The notes: generated from the letters alone by a model not told the origin. Positions 28,301 to 39,235 are shown, counted from the stretch's first letter. The stretch is DNA of 41,482 nucleotides from Chromera velia (GCA_018398765.1 JAHBMJ010000279.1:10001-51482), one strand, 5' to 3'. Translations and numbers: made by a program.

Positions 28301-29947
28301 CTGTTGCTTTGTTTGGGCATCATGGCCGTCATCTGCTTGACCACAACGGAGGGGGGCCAGAGAAGGTCCATGGGAAGCTCCACGAACACGGGGCCCTTCA
28401 GACCTGCAGGAAGGCAGGAAGGCATCAGGGAGAGGCAAAAAGAAACAAAGGAAGGAAGGAAGGAAGGAAGGAAAGAAGAAAGGCAGGAAGGAATGGGGTC
28501 ACTCGAAAGGAAGGTAGCACGATCGGGCAAGGAATTAAAAACAAAAAAGACAGACAATCTTCGTTCTTTATGCCTCGCGCGCACGTATAGAGGCAAGAAA
28601 AGGAGAGGAGAGAGGGAGGGAGGAACGAAACGGGCAAAATCGAAAGGCAGAGAGACAGGCAAGAGTACTTCGTTCCTTCCTTCCGTCCTAATGGTCAGCC
28701 GGCCGGCCGGGCTGCATGGCCATAGTGGTGCTCCAATGCCGCCGCCGCAAGGGCTGGCTGGCTGAAAGGAAGAGTCGCATGCGCAGGCAGCAAGTTTGGC
28801 ATGTGCACCTGCACTCCCTTCCTTTCCAAATAATGGACAGACAAATCAATACGCACGATGAAATGCACTTATAATTTTCGGCGCGCGCGGGCAGACAGGC
28901 AGGCAGACAGGCAAGGTCGTCTGACCTGTCTGGCACTCACGAATTGCCCTCTCAATCACGGGGCGGAGCTCCCTCACACTTCTGCACACAGACACAAGCA
29001 AGCAAGAAAGAAGGTGGAGTGATGTGGAGTGGCATGAATGAATGAATGAATAAATGAATGAATGAATGAATGAATGAATGAATAAATGAATGAATGAATG
29101 AATAAATGAATGAATGAATGAATGAATGAATAAATGAATGAATGAATAAATGAATGAATGAATGAATGAAGGAAGGAAGGAAGGAAGGAAGGAAGAAAGA
29201 GTCTGCGGATCGAATTCGGAGACCCTCTTTCCCTCCCATCCAAATTCGTCGACATCCATCCTTCTACTCCCACAGGCAGGCAGGCAGAAAGAAAAAAAGA
29301 ACGAACGAAACAAAAAAAAGCAACAAGGAAAGAAAGAGAAAGCAGGGTTGGGGGGGCAAAAAAAAGAAAAGGAAGCCCCAAATGCTGACTCACCGAGGTG
29401 AGGCATGCCACTTGACTGTGCTCTTCATGACCGAGACATGGTCAATGTCCTGCAGGCTCCCTCGCCCTTTCAGAATTGAACTCGTTGCTCCACCCAGGAT
29501 CAGCACGGGGCTCTGCGCCATCTGCGCGTTCTTCACGGCCGTCACAGTGTTGGTCACTCCCGGCCCTGCCGTCACCACTGCCACCCCGAGGCCCTTCAGA
29601 CGCCCCGTTGCGTCCGCAGCAAAAACCGCCGATGCTTCGTGTCGGACAGAAGTCACGCGCATTCCCTTCTGCTCTGCGCTGACGTACACGGGTGCAACGT
29701 GTCCTCCTGAGAGAACGAAGAGAGACGAGACGCCGTGTTCTTTCAACACCTCAGCCACGATCTCCCCCCCGGAAGGGAGGCCCTCGACTTCAGGAAGACG
29801 AACACCTTTGCGCCATTCACGAAACAAAAAAAAACCGGCAAGTCCGAGGCAACAACACCCAGCTGCAGGAAGAATAAAAGACGACCCAGACGGTATCAGA
29901 GGTTTCTCCGTCCACGAGGAGACGGGAAAGCAGTCAAGCAACATCAT
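25398..29947 (-). CDS. ILVBL/HACL2-type 2-hydroxyacyl-CoA lyase (TPP enzyme), six exons, 706 aa
   Basis: Seen: exons 29947-29394, 28981-28926, 28403-27405, 26858-26787, 26349-26141 and 25628-25398 (TAG) join in frame with GT-AG introns (phases 2, 1, 1, 1, 0). The start is the first ATG pair (MMLL); the frame opens upstream without an ATG. Membrane helix about 23-42. TPP-enzyme N domain with SGGHVAP and catalytic E104 in [13 protein letters not shown], then [22 protein letters not shown]; central domain; C-terminal TPP site with [11 protein letters not shown] (537-547), [15 protein letters not shown] and GDG (591-593)...ND (618-619). The end FRDGSISV matches the family. Known: ILVBL/HACL2 is an ER membrane enzyme that cleaves 2-hydroxy fatty acyl-CoA to formyl-CoA and an aldehyde (alpha-oxidation). 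A Lys/Ser/Glu-rich insert near the end of exon 3 is extra. It is annotated elsewhere as acetolactate-synthase-like. Confidence 0.92.
26520..26752. repeat. Purine-only GAAA/GGAA tract in ILVBL intron 4
   Basis: About 230 bp of A/G with a short GAAT run at 26581-26597. It is the same repeat class and strand orientation relative to the gene as the tract in Piwi intron 6. Confidence 0.9.
26956..26985 (-). pseudogene. Partial copy of ILVBL exon 4 inside intron 3
   Basis: This 30-bp stretch matches 26821-26850 in ILVBL exon 4 at 28 of 30 positions. Read leftwards it gives [10 protein letters not shown], and both differences are synonymous third-position changes (GTT/GTC, GGT/GGC). It is preceded by GTGCTGTAG, an acceptor-like AG in the same phase as the real exon, and lacks the GGD part of DGGD. 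Words related to GCATTTATTTTCAT lie next to both copies, in inverted orientation. Confidence 0.7.
29037..29194. repeat. (GAAT)n(GGAA)n microsatellite in ILVBL intron 1
   Basis: About 130 bp of GAAT with AAAT variants followed by GGAA units, in the 412-bp intron 29393-28982. Confidence 0.95.
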
Positions 29948-30651
29948 TTGTTGTTTAATTAGTTCCTGGATAATGGAATGCTCACATGAGGATTCAGAAG
30001 TGTCTTTCTGAGTTTCAGTAAAAAACAACCCATCAAATCAGCTTCATGGGACTCCGCGTCGGAATCTTCACATCATGCTTACTTGCGCGTATTGGGCGTT
30101 GGTATTACAATGGTATTACAATGTATTACACGATTTGATGATGTACGTATGCATGGCCTCAGTGCGGCGGCGCCGAAGGCGCCGCCGCGGGGCCTGCAGA
30201 GACCGATCAGAGACCGCCTCCGTCTGATTTTCTTCTGACGGTTCGGGGATGCATAGCACGTCCCAGCATACCGGCCGTAGACTGCTCGGCATTGGGAGTC
30301 GTGCCTAGACCTGTTTGCCTAGAGTCTATCCAGTCGGGTTGATTTTGCAACGACCTGCCTTGCTATCGCGTCTTTGCCTAGTATTTCTTCTATTTATACC
30401 ATCGAGCGCAATGCCTTCACCGCTTTTCTCCACCTTTGACTACGCCAGACTCAACTGTCGTACTTTCATCTGTCTTTTCTTTAAACTTTTCTTTCTCTGC
30501 AACCGCTGGCCTCTCCCCACCTGATGACTTCATTTTATTTCCTTCTTACTCCTTCTTTATTTCACTCCTTCCTTCACTCCCCGCTGGCGCCCCCTGCCCC
30601 CTGCCCGGGAACAGAGAACGCAGCCATGTCGCGAGCTAAGAGGGGTTCCAC
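29948..30651. other. Intergenic DNA between ILVBL start and retrotransposon 3' end
   Basis: It should contain the ILVBL promoter and the 3' UTR of the retrotransposon. A perfect GC hairpin lies at 30164-30188. The rest shows no gene; the C/T-rich short ORFs at 30315-30639 are not convincing. Confidence 0.45.
30164..30188. repeat. Perfect GC-rich hairpin
   Basis: The 11-bp arms GCGGCGGCGCC and GGCGCCGCCGC are separated by a GAA loop. It could act as a terminator-like or recombination-prone structure near the ILVBL 5' end, or be a remnant of a small element. Function is unknown. Confidence 0.85.
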
Positions 30652-32105
30652 CTAGAACGGGCCCCTCCGTCCCCTCCTCAAGTGAATAGAGGAGAGGACG
30701 TTTGCTGCAACAAATCTCTGCAAAGTGCAGGACAGAATTTTGAAGTACTGCTGCATGATACGGCCCTGCACTGCTGCAAAGTCTTCCCCCCCCCTCACTC
30801 TGCTTGCTGCATGATTTGCCACCACTGACAAAAACTCTACTGTCTTCTTCCCTGGTCTCCCACTGACAAAAACTAAAGGAACAAATTCGAGCCCCATCTC
30901 TTTGCAGATGGCTTTGTATTTTCTGTCCTTCATCATTTCCATGTCTCTGGCTGCTGCCCCTGCATAATTGGACATTCGACGCAGGCGGGCGGCCTCCACA
31001 GACATTGGATGGGTGACAGAAACGTCTTCGAGGTAGCTCTCTCCCGAAGGCATCCCCGACAAGAGGTTTGGTCTCTTTTGGCCTTCCTCTACCAGCCTGG
31101 TTGGGGTAGAAAGGCCTAGCTGTGCAAACGTACGCTCTCGTGACACGTAGGTATAGCGCACCCCTGACAAAATATTGCAGAATGCGTCTTTAACCTGTTC
31201 GTGCCTCCACCAGATCCCCCCCCCTGTTGCACATCTCTGTGCGTGGTGCCCCGCTAGGTCAAGCGGGAGGCCGCACGCACAGATGGGGTTTCTTTGAATT
31301 TCTGGCAGGTTCAGGCCCAATCGGAGGCGGAGTGCAACAAAAAACAAAGTCGGGGCGATGGTCGTCCAGTGAGATGAGGGCATAGCTGTCAGCCATGCAG
31401 ATGCCGGTCCCCCTGCGCAAGACCTTAGTCTCGCCCTTCCTGTTTCTGACTACTGCTGGAGGAGCAAATCCCTGCCATACCTGTTTAAAACTTGTGTCAT
31501 CTCATGCTGCTGCTGCTTTCCCTCTTCCTTTAACCACTTCTCTATCTGGCCTTCCCAATCGGTAGCTCGGGGGGATAAGAGGTGTTTGTGGGAAAGTTTC
31601 ACCTCCTTCACTCTTTCTCGTGCGTGCCTAAATGCTTGCTCACACATGCTTACCCATGGGAGCTGTCGGAGCTCCGCTGGCTGGAAAGAGTGGAATCCCT
31701 GCTCCCCGAGTCTAGTGTGCACAGCCCCGATTGTCTGTGCACAGCAGCCGACCACCGTGGCCAGGGCTGTTCGTTGGAAGTTAGGGATGCCGAGGCCTCC
31801 ATGTGAGAGAGGGAGGTGGGCTTAGGGGTGGACTGTTGTCCATTCTGCTGCTGTTAAATGCATGGTCTGGAGAAACAGCTCCCCCATCTCTCTGTCAACT
31901 CTACCCCACTCGTCCATCGAAATGCGTTCCCCCATAACTCTTGCCAGATATATGAGTTTGGGAAAAACACAGTATCTAAAAAGGAGGAAAGCACCTTGGG
32001 GGTCTCCGTACGCTTCTACTCTCTTTCCCGGCCTCACTGCTTCCGCAACTTTCTCTTTAAAAAGCCCCCCCACCAAAGGAGTCGTCACCTCCCGCTGCCC
32101 CCATG
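30652..32105 (-). pseudogene. Retrotransposon 3' ORF: RT thumb, CCHC knuckle and restriction-like endonuclease
   Basis: One frame, with TAA at 31822 and TAG at 31450. It contains the family motifs GGLGIPNF and ARLRSCAGG..AWLTAMP, then ALRLRLGL. The knuckle CACGLPLDLAGHHAQRC has spacing C-x-C-x8-H-x4-C. The endonuclease region KRPNLLSG...YLEDVSVTHP follows. In relatives the first is RPD; here it is RPN (AAC). The second acidic position (ED) is kept. Known: this PD-(D/E)xK-like nuclease nicks the target for target-primed reverse transcription. Confidence 0.8.
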
Positions 32106-32257
32106 AGCTTGTACCCTGCTGTGTTGATCTCTAGCCCTGCTGAATGCTGTAGGGGGCAGTCCCGTAAACCCAGCCACGAAGGAGAATGCGCCGCGCTCTT
32201 CCCCTTCCCCAGATTCAGAGTCAAACCATACCCTTTTAGCAGCTCGCTGCAATCCTA

Positions 32258-34603
32258 TCAGGCATCTATCAGAGCTAAGGGATGCAGGCCCGGAAACACC
32301 ACGGAGATGTCATCCATGTACGCTCCGATAAAACACCCCCTCCCCCCGTGTCTCGTTTGCAATCGTCTCTGTAACTGGTCTAGGACAGGTTTCAGTCCCA
32401 GACAGAATAGCAGGGGGCCTGCCACATCACCTTGCTGCACCCCTTCTTCACATTGGATCTTTTGTAACCGCCCCCCCTTATCACGAAAGAAAAGAGTTGC
32501 AGGTGCCCCATACCAAAGGGAGAAAAAGGAGTACAACTCAGGGAAATGTTTGTGAAGCTCATCCATCGCTGCCTGTCTGTCACATATGTTGAATGCGTTT
32601 TGTAAATTAAGCTGTAAGAGAACCGAGGAAGGAAATGACTGCAAACATGTCTGTACTGCATGAAAGAGTTTGTCTGTTCCGGCGCTTGTCTTTACTGCAA
32701 ACTGCAACGACCCCAAATGTTTTTCAAACCTGCCCCCGTACTGAATCAAAATTGCCTTTGTCACCCACCTCCGAAGAACGTCACCCACCACGATAGGTCG
32801 GATCTTGGTCCCCTTTGCATCCTTATTCAACGCAAAGCTTCGCCCTCCTACGAGGAGTTGCAGGAGCGCCGGAGGGGCGTTCCCTTCTGCTACTTGATGA
32901 GCGATGGCGATGAGTGGGCTCGAATGTCCGGACCCGTCTCCTAGAAGGAAGAAACGAATGTGCTCGTACCTCCAGCCTGTGAGTCCCTGTGCAGACCCAC
33001 GGGGGGCGGATTAGGCGGCTTAGAGCAACGAGTCGGCGGTGACTGCTAGGGGGGTAGTGGCTTCTTCTAAGGCACGTGTCGTGTAGGAGGCTGTGCATGG
33101 GGGGTTCAGCGCTCTCAACTTCTGGAACGTCCCTACAGTCGCTTTCGCCACCCCAAAAGACTCTAATCTTGATGCTGCTTTTGAGAGGGCCCCGTCAGCG
33201 ATGAGGCTCTTTACGTGCCTGCGCAACTCTTCCTGCTTCTCCCTTTTTGTCTTTCTCGGGCCTCCCTTCCCCCTCCTCCCTGTTCTGCGCTCGCGGAGCC
33301 TTACAATATCTTCCCTCAATTCCTTAATGAGTTCTGCAAAGTCCCCTTTCCAGAATGTTATGATTCTCCGCCTCCTTGCCGCTAGAGCAGCGCCTCCCCC
33401 CCTTCTGTCGGTTCGCAAGAAAATGGACAGAAAGTATGCTACACACTTCCATGCTCGCTGTGTAATGGCTAAGTCTCAGCTCTGGGTGCGGACTTCCAGC
33501 TCTTCTAAAATTGCAATCAGCGCGGGGCGGAGAGCCCCTGCCGGGCGCTTGTCTGTAGGGATGTCCAAATCATCTGGGGCTTGCTGCTCAATGTCGATTT
33601 CATCCCAGAATTTCCACCTTTCCTCCCACTGCTCGATGGTAGGGCCCTCTTTCACTTTCCTCCCTGAGCCCTCTTGCCCTCCATCTGCCCCATCCCCTGC
33701 ATCTCCCTCGCCCTCTTCCATCTCCGCTGCCTCAGCGTCTGCCGCGTTTGCTTCCGCTCTGATGGCTCTTGCTTCTTCACGATTCAAAATATCGTACAGG
33801 TCCCCTACGTCAGAGCCCCCCCCGTCGTCCTGGCCCAGTCGGCTAGAGGTGACCGAGTCAGTGTCTGAGCTGTCCCCTCCCTCGCTGACCGATTCTCCCC
33901 CTTCTCTCTCCAAATCGGTAACTCCTTACCGCAGTGGTATGCTCACCGGTGCGCTTGATGCTGCCGCTTGCCCTTGTATTCGTGTGGCCTGTTCTGCGTG
34001 CCGTTCTGCTTCGGTCATGGCCCTAGCCACCGGGCCCAGTCCGTTAGGAGGCAGGCTTCCCTTTCCCGCGGCCTCAGAGTTTGTTGCTACTGCTGCTGCT
34101 GCTACTGGGAATGAGGATGATGATGCAGCTGCTAGGAGCCCTTGGTTGCGCGCTGTATCCTCGTCCTCTTTCTCTCCTGCTGTATCTCTGTGGTTATGGG
34201 CTCCTCCTCTGCCCCCTCCTCTGCCTGTCCCTCCCCGGCCGTTTCTGCCACCTCCCCGACCTCTTTTTCCGCTTCTCCCTGACTGCACTTCCCCTTCTGT
34301 GGCTGCCAGGATGGGGTTATCCCAGCGATTGGTATTCTTATGACGCTTTCGTTTCGATGCTTCTGTTGGGGGGCCTTCCTCTGGCTGTTTCAGGCGCTCT
34401 TCCATCCTCTGCCATTCTATGTTTACGAGCCTGACGCTAGGGGGTAGCTCCTGTGGGCGCTCTTGGAGGGATCTTTCTCCATCAGTCATCTCTCCTTCCC
34501 CCTTGGCGGTGTGCGCGTCCGGGAAGAGCATGTCGAGTGTCGTACACCCCGCTGGGATGCTCCCTCCCTGCACTGGGCCTGCCCGTGTCCCCCCTGTCCC
34601 CAT
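32258..34603 (-). pseudogene. Retrotransposon ORF: RGG-rich region and reverse transcriptase, motif A Asp replaced by Asn
   Basis: One frame with nonsense codons at 33926, 33476, 33020 and about 33011. An RGG-type basic stretch (GRGGGRNGRGG) lies near 34.3 kb and an acidic stretch near 33.8 kb. The RT starts with LTGWRYEHIRFFLLG and KIRPIVVGDVLRRW. Motif A reads LLQLNLQNAFN, where family members have LxxD. Motif B is GVQQGDVAGPLLF and motif C is GAYMDDISVV. The motif A codon is AAT at 32608-32606; Asp would need G instead of A at its first base. With the stops, this copy cannot make an active RT. Confidence 0.85.
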
Positions 34604-34609
34604 AGCCTG

Positions 34610-35776
34610 CTAAGCGCCCCCCTGTGGCGGTGCTGGCGGCGGCGCGGAAGTAGGGGGTCTGGACAGGGGGAGCGGCTGCGGCTGCACATCCGCGTTTGCG
34701 TCTGCCATCTCTTCATCTGCGGAGGAGGGCATGGACGGAGGGGCGGGGGGAGCCATGTAGTCTCCAGGTTGTGGTATATTTCCGTTGGCGATGTGAGCTG
34801 CTGTGTTGAGGCCTTCCTCGCCTCCAAGAGGGCCCCAAGCTCCTGCATTGTGTAGTAGGGTGAGCTGCGGCTGAGGCGGTGGAGGGATTCGGAGTGTGAC
34901 GGTAAGGACTGTGAGGACTATGATGAGCTTCAGGGTAGGGGGCGGGTTCGGTCGGCAGCGGGGGGCGAGGAGATGAGGGAGCTTCAGTCTAGACTCGGTG
35001 AAAGAGCGGCAAGCCAGTCGGGTGATTCTTAGCGCAACTTGGGGCATTGTAGAAGGGTAGGGGTGGAGTGTAACGGGCTGAAGGAGGGGGGGCTGCCAGC
35101 TAGGAACAAACTTGGAGTCTCCTGGCGCGTCTGGCAGAGCCCGGGGAGAAGAGGCTGCAAGGAGGCGTTTGTTCGCTACTCTCGCCTGTCGCCACGGAGC
35201 CCGCCTTCTTCGATTCTGCTTGGCTTGCTCTATGCGGGCTGCTCTGCATGAGGGGGGAGTAAGGAATCCGACAAGCTTAGGGGCTGTCCAAACGAGGGCT
35301 GCATTGGTGTACGCTTCTGCTTCTGTTATGTGATAGGGATCCTGTTCTCGCAGAAGCGCTGGGGACTTCCCGCACCGAAACCGCTGGTGGAGACGTCTTG
35401 GGGGCCAGGCGTTCCTGCTGGTGCCTAAGACCCATCCCCCCGTCCTAAACTTTGGGAAAGCTCCCTCGCCTTCGAGTGAGGTTCTCATGAGGCATGGCGC
35501 CTCCCACTGCCACCGTCCACGGATGCCGAGTAGGCTGCTAGGTGGAAAGCTCTCCCCCCTCCCGGCCCCTGGTTGGCTCCCCTGCACGGAGGCAGCATCG
35601 TGCACTGCCAGAGAATGAGAAACGATGAGGGAGGCAACAAGCGAGAGACAGACAGCGCAAGCGAACATGCGAGTGACTGACCGCTTTCCCCGTGTGCTCC
35701 CACGGGTGAACTTATATTTGTCATGTGGACGTGCCCAGAGGAGATGATGTTGGGCAGCGTCCACGCAGAGCTCCAT
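34610..35776 (-). pseudogene. 5' ORF of the retrotransposon (388 codons)
   Basis: Opens at an ATG, is rich in Pro, Ala and Arg, and ends with a TAG followed seven bases on by the ATG of the next segment in the same frame. It may be a separate ORF1 or the same polyprotein split by nonsense. A hydrophobic stretch after Met37 (FACAVCLSLVASLIVSHSL) resembles a signal peptide but could be chance. No nucleic-acid-binding zinc finger is seen. I do not recognise a family. Confidence 0.5.
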
Positions 35777-35789
35777 TCCCGCCTCTAAT

Positions 35790-36214
35790 ATCTGCGCTGT
35801 GGTGTAAAGAATTCCCTACAGCGTCAGACCCGCCTAGACAAAGTGGCAGAGGGCTGTGAAGACGTCCGCCCAGAGGACGGGAAGCACAACTACTTCGACA
35901 AAGACTACAACAAAAGATATCGAGTTCAGAAGTGCGGCTGTCAAGTGATCAACAGTATAAACAAAATTTCCAAAGAGACAAAGGATGGAAAAGATACTTT
36001 TATAGCACGGGGCTGCTGCTGCGCTTGCGTACCGAGGAAGTCGTGCAAGGCCAGCCAGAAGCAATACAGTTCCCGGCAAGATCAAGAGGCCCTGGTTGCA
36101 TTGGTGGTCAGACAGAGAAGTGAGCAGACTGAAGAGGAGTTCCTCCGCCCTTGCCACCCCTGCTGTCCAAGGGTCTCTCACCTCTACCATGGCGCCTTCA
36201 GAGAAGGGTGAGAG
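35790..36214 (+). CDS. Unassigned Cys-rich ORF (low confidence)
   Basis: Seen: an open plus-strand frame of about 140 codons with no early ATG. Plausible coding begins at LRCGVKNSLQRQTRLDKVAEG and includes KCGCQ and a GCCCACVPRKSCK cluster. A CTACAG acceptor-like site near 35819 could start an exon. The complementary strand is also open (36325-35834, 163 codons, hydrophobic), and its right half looks at least as protein-like. I cannot decide which strand, if either, is used. It starts immediately beside the retrotransposon's 5' ORF, so it may be a gene interrupted by the insertion. Confidence 0.25.
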
Positions 36215-36894
36215 GTGAGCCAAGACAGCGACGACCGGTGCCGTGATCCAGCTCTGCGATATTGACTCCAGGAGGTGGAAGAGGAATCCGTTTATTGTCT
36301 CCAGCCCTGACCGCCAGATGTGCACTATCTGAGCAGCCGTTTAGAAGGGCGCAAAGCAGCAACGGTGGATTTCTTTGGCCACACTGCCTAAGTCCGTCTG
36401 TCTGGCCCCTCTCAGTGCTCCCAGAGTGCATTCTAGGATCAATCGGACCGAGAAGGGCAGACAGCTCAAAAGGAGACGGCCCACTCTCTGTGAGGGTGAG
36501 TGGCCGTCTCCGTTCTTACCCATTTCTGGGCCTCTTTTCAAACGAGATGTACCGTTCTGATTCTTTTTGGAAGTCGGTTTCAGAGGTTGGGCAGAACCTT
36601 GCGTATTTAAAATGTGATTCGGTGACAGAATGGATCAGAATGGTGACAGATCAAATGGGCACAGTGTCCATCAATGTCCCGAGGGTAGAAGACGTAGACA
36701 TATCGCTTCTCTTCATCTTACTCACCCACATAATATGAAAGGATCGGAATGAATTGATGAAACGGTCCTAACGGTAGTCAATCAATCAGCGTCAATCTGT
36801 CCTCAGCGCTGAAAAAAAACAAGGAGAGCCTCTGTCTCCACTGTCATCATAGCTTGTCGTTCTTTCTGGCATTGAATTAAATTTAAAAGAGTCG
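36215..36894. other. Intergenic or undetermined sequence
   Basis: A plus-strand ORF (36262-36738) is open but lacks family features. No splice-consistent model was found. Confidence 0.35.
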
Positions 36895-37446
36895 ATGTCC
36901 GTTATAGATATTAATAGAGCGTCCATAGATGAGCCATTGAAGGACCAGTTGTTCGGGGGTCGCGAACCAGATCCGGAGACCACCTTGAGTGTTCTGGGTC
37001 TGACCGACTGGACAAATAAAGGCATCATTGAGGAAGAGTTTCCCTTCGATGACAATGAAATCGATGTAGACGACCCGACGTACTGAGACTGCGTCCAGAA
37101 ATTTGTCGAGAACAAGACGCGGCCATACGCACGATTTCGGCACATCCACATCGGTACGGTGGAAAAGGATGAGGATGAGGTCAAGCATGTTGCTGTAGGG
37201 ACGCTCGCGATCTTTTTGCGCATACGAATGGGAGGCGGCAATCGTGACCAGTATTGCTGTGTGTTCGACATCCTGAAACACCATCCTCTTTACCTCTGCG
37301 ACTATGACGACTCTTTCGACCCAACATATGGCTGGATTCTGTTCAGGCTCACGGAAGAAGTGGTCAAAGAGATCAACGAGCGACTCAACTTCAAGGAGCA
37401 AAAAGTGACAAAAAGCGAGACCGAAGAGACCAAAGTGCCAGTCTAG
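36895..37446 (+). pseudogene. Unassigned ORF with one in-frame TGA (183 codons)
   Basis: Seen: ATG at 36895; the same frame continues past a single TGA (37084-37086, codon 64) to TAG at 37444. Both sides are protein-like: an acidic N-part (EEEFPFDDNEIDVDD) and a C-part with HIHIGTVEKDEDE, HVAVGTLAIFLRIRMGGG and FDPTYGWILFRLTEE. The context of the TGA is PTY-TGA-DCV. No family is recognised. It could be a young pseudogene, a selenocysteine codon (TGA-x-Cys) or a sequencing error. Reassignment of TGA genome-wide is unlikely because the intact Piwi and FAD genes end with TGA. The antisense frame (37572-36883) is open too but reads as a shadow. Confidence 0.45.
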
Positions 37447-38840
37447 ATCGAGCACCAGTGCAGAACAGAGGGAAGGATCGAGCGTAGCAACATTCGAGCG
37501 ACCTTTCACACTAAAGACGTAAAGAGAAGGCCCAAAAAAAATAAACACAGAGCAATATACCATATGCAGCAAGGATTCGATCTGACCTGACTGTTAGTGG
37601 TCTTGACAAAAAGGAAAAATCTGCACAGTCCATGACAGAGACGGGATGCTCAGCCCCCTCCGCCTAAGTGTCAGTCTACACTTCCATTTGAGCAGGCCAG
37701 CAACAGATCCTCAAAATTTAATGACGTACAGACCTGGAGTTCGCTCTGAGTGCTTTTTGCGACCGACTACATAAGCTGCGTGTATTTTGAGTACTCTTCT
37801 GCTTTCCTTCCTTAAAGTTCCTCCCTCCCTGCCTGTCTTCCTTCCTTCCTTCCTTCCTTCTTTCTTTCTTTCTTTATTTATTTTTTTTTTGCTTGCTTGC
37901 CTGCCCTCTTTTTTCTTTTTTTCCCGCTTTTTCTTCTAGCTTTCATTCTCTCCTTTCTTCCGTTCTTCATGCCTTCTTTCTTTTCTTCCTTCTTGATGCC
38001 TTCCTTCTTTCCTTGCTTGGTTCTTTGCTTTCTTGCTTGCCTGCTCTCTCTCTCTCTCTCTCTTTCTTTCTTCCTTCCTTCCTTCCCTCCCTCTCTATAA
38101 GCACTGATAGTAAACATGTTTATTTAACTTTATTATTATATCACAGTTTATAAATGCCAATTTTTTTGAAGGCACAAAAATCATCATATTAATCTGTTGC
38201 GTGTCAGACTCTTAATTAGTATATCCCTACGCGTACCTCTAGTTATAATTAATCTATAAAGTTTTAAAGTGAAATAAAGTCTAAAATAAAGTTTAACTTT
38301 AAAAAACTGATTTAATTATTATTGTCGTGTTCTAGGAACACGGCAAAGTGCGCAGACGTTGGTGGCTAGCGTAGGGAGATGGAATGAAGTGAAAGTATAG
38401 GAATAAAGGTCTAGCCAGGGCTTGCATCATGAGCACCGGCTGCAATCCAAACTCCCATCCTGCATAGCAAGAACCTTTTGGTCTCACATTGTCTTGTCTT
38501 ACTCATCATCTGACTAACTGCAGAGCTCCTGTGAGCGGAGATGCCGGCCGAAAGAAGAAATCGATCACTATTCATAAGGAGCCGGAACAGTTGTGGTGAT
38601 GACGCGCATGTTTGCAACTTGTGTCGGCTGTGACATGTAGGCTAGCGTGCGGCTTAGACGTGGGTCGGCCCTCTATGGTATCGATACACAGTGTGTGGCC
38701 CCTGTGGTACACAACAATTACTAAGACGGTTGATTGTAAATAATTGTAAAGTATCGGCACGGCGAGTCTTGAATCAGTCTTGAAACGCTTACGCCAAAGG
38801 CGCAGCTTCACATAATTAAAAGTATTGCGCTTAGTGACCA
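37447..38840. other. Intergenic DNA with CTTC/CTTG/CT microsatellites
   Basis: A pyrimidine-rich repeat block spans about 37800-38095 (CTTC, TTTC, CTTG, CT). The rest is AT-rich with no gene visible. Confidence 0.6.
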
Positions 38841-38888
38841 GATTTGATTTGATTTGATTTAAAGTAGGGCTTAACCTCAAATCAAATC
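38841..38888. repeat. Inverted repeat related to the one at 6456-6512
   Basis: GATTTGATTTGATTT is paired with AACCTCAAATCAAATC around an AAAGTAGGGCTT spacer. AACCTCAAATC recurs at about 38972-38982. Confidence 0.65.
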
Positions 38889-39235
38889 TTAGGCCTGAGA
38901 AACTTTAGCACTGGACTTTAGCATGATAGAGTCTATCAAATCCTATCAAATTTACTTTAAATCTGACCCTTTAACCTCAAATCTCTAGGATAACTCAAGT
39001 CTTAAATTAAGATGACTCTCTAGGATAACTCTAAAATAAAAACTTATGTAAGCTCTTAGCTTTGACAGTAGCTCATTAATTTTGAGAGTCTTAATTGAGC
39101 TTTTAGTCTAGTTTTTAGTGATTTTCTTGTCTCTAGGGCTTTCTAAGATTTGCTAGTGGTGTCGATTGTGTCATGTCGTCTTCAGTGCTATCAAGAGTGA
39201 CTAGGGCTGGGAAAAGGTTCATTGAAAAAAGGTTC

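Larger units (their letters stand above)
30652..35776 (-). mobile_element. Decayed non-LTR retrotransposon with RT and restriction-like endonuclease
   Basis: Seen: a minus-strand reading frame runs from ATG 35776 to about 32258. It has in-frame stops at 34610 (TAG), 33926 (TAA), 33476 (TGA), 33020 and about 33011 (TAA). Two frame changes follow near 32.26 and 32.11 kb, then a second long frame to 30652 with stops at 31822 and 31450. The protein order is: Pro/Ala-rich and RGG-rich N-terminus, helical linker, RT, thumb, CCHC knuckle, restriction-like endonuclease. Known: this order is that of R2/CRE/NeSL/HERO-type LINEs. Flanks, target-site duplication and poly-A tail were not identified, so both ends are approximate. 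It is the likely kind of target for the Piwi pathway encoded 16 kb away, but that link is inference. Confidence 0.85.

Noticed and set aside
29162-30011. 281-codon plus-strand ORF
   Set aside because: Antisense shadow of ILVBL exon 1 plus a GGAA repeat.
33093-34343. 416-codon plus-strand Ser/Pro-rich ORF
   Set aside because: Antisense to the retrotransposon polyprotein frame, whose RT and endonuclease motifs fix the coding strand as minus.
36895-37446. Genome-wide reassignment of TGA to an amino acid
   Set aside because: Intact genes in the window (Piwi, FAD oxidoreductase, CDGSH) terminate at TGA and use TGG for Trp.
36883-37572. 229-codon minus-strand ORF without internal stop
   Set aside because: It is antisense to the plus-strand ORF, which has more natural composition and codon use. 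The minus translation is dominated by Val, Leu, Ile and Phe, as expected from reverse-complementing acidic codons. Not fully excluded.
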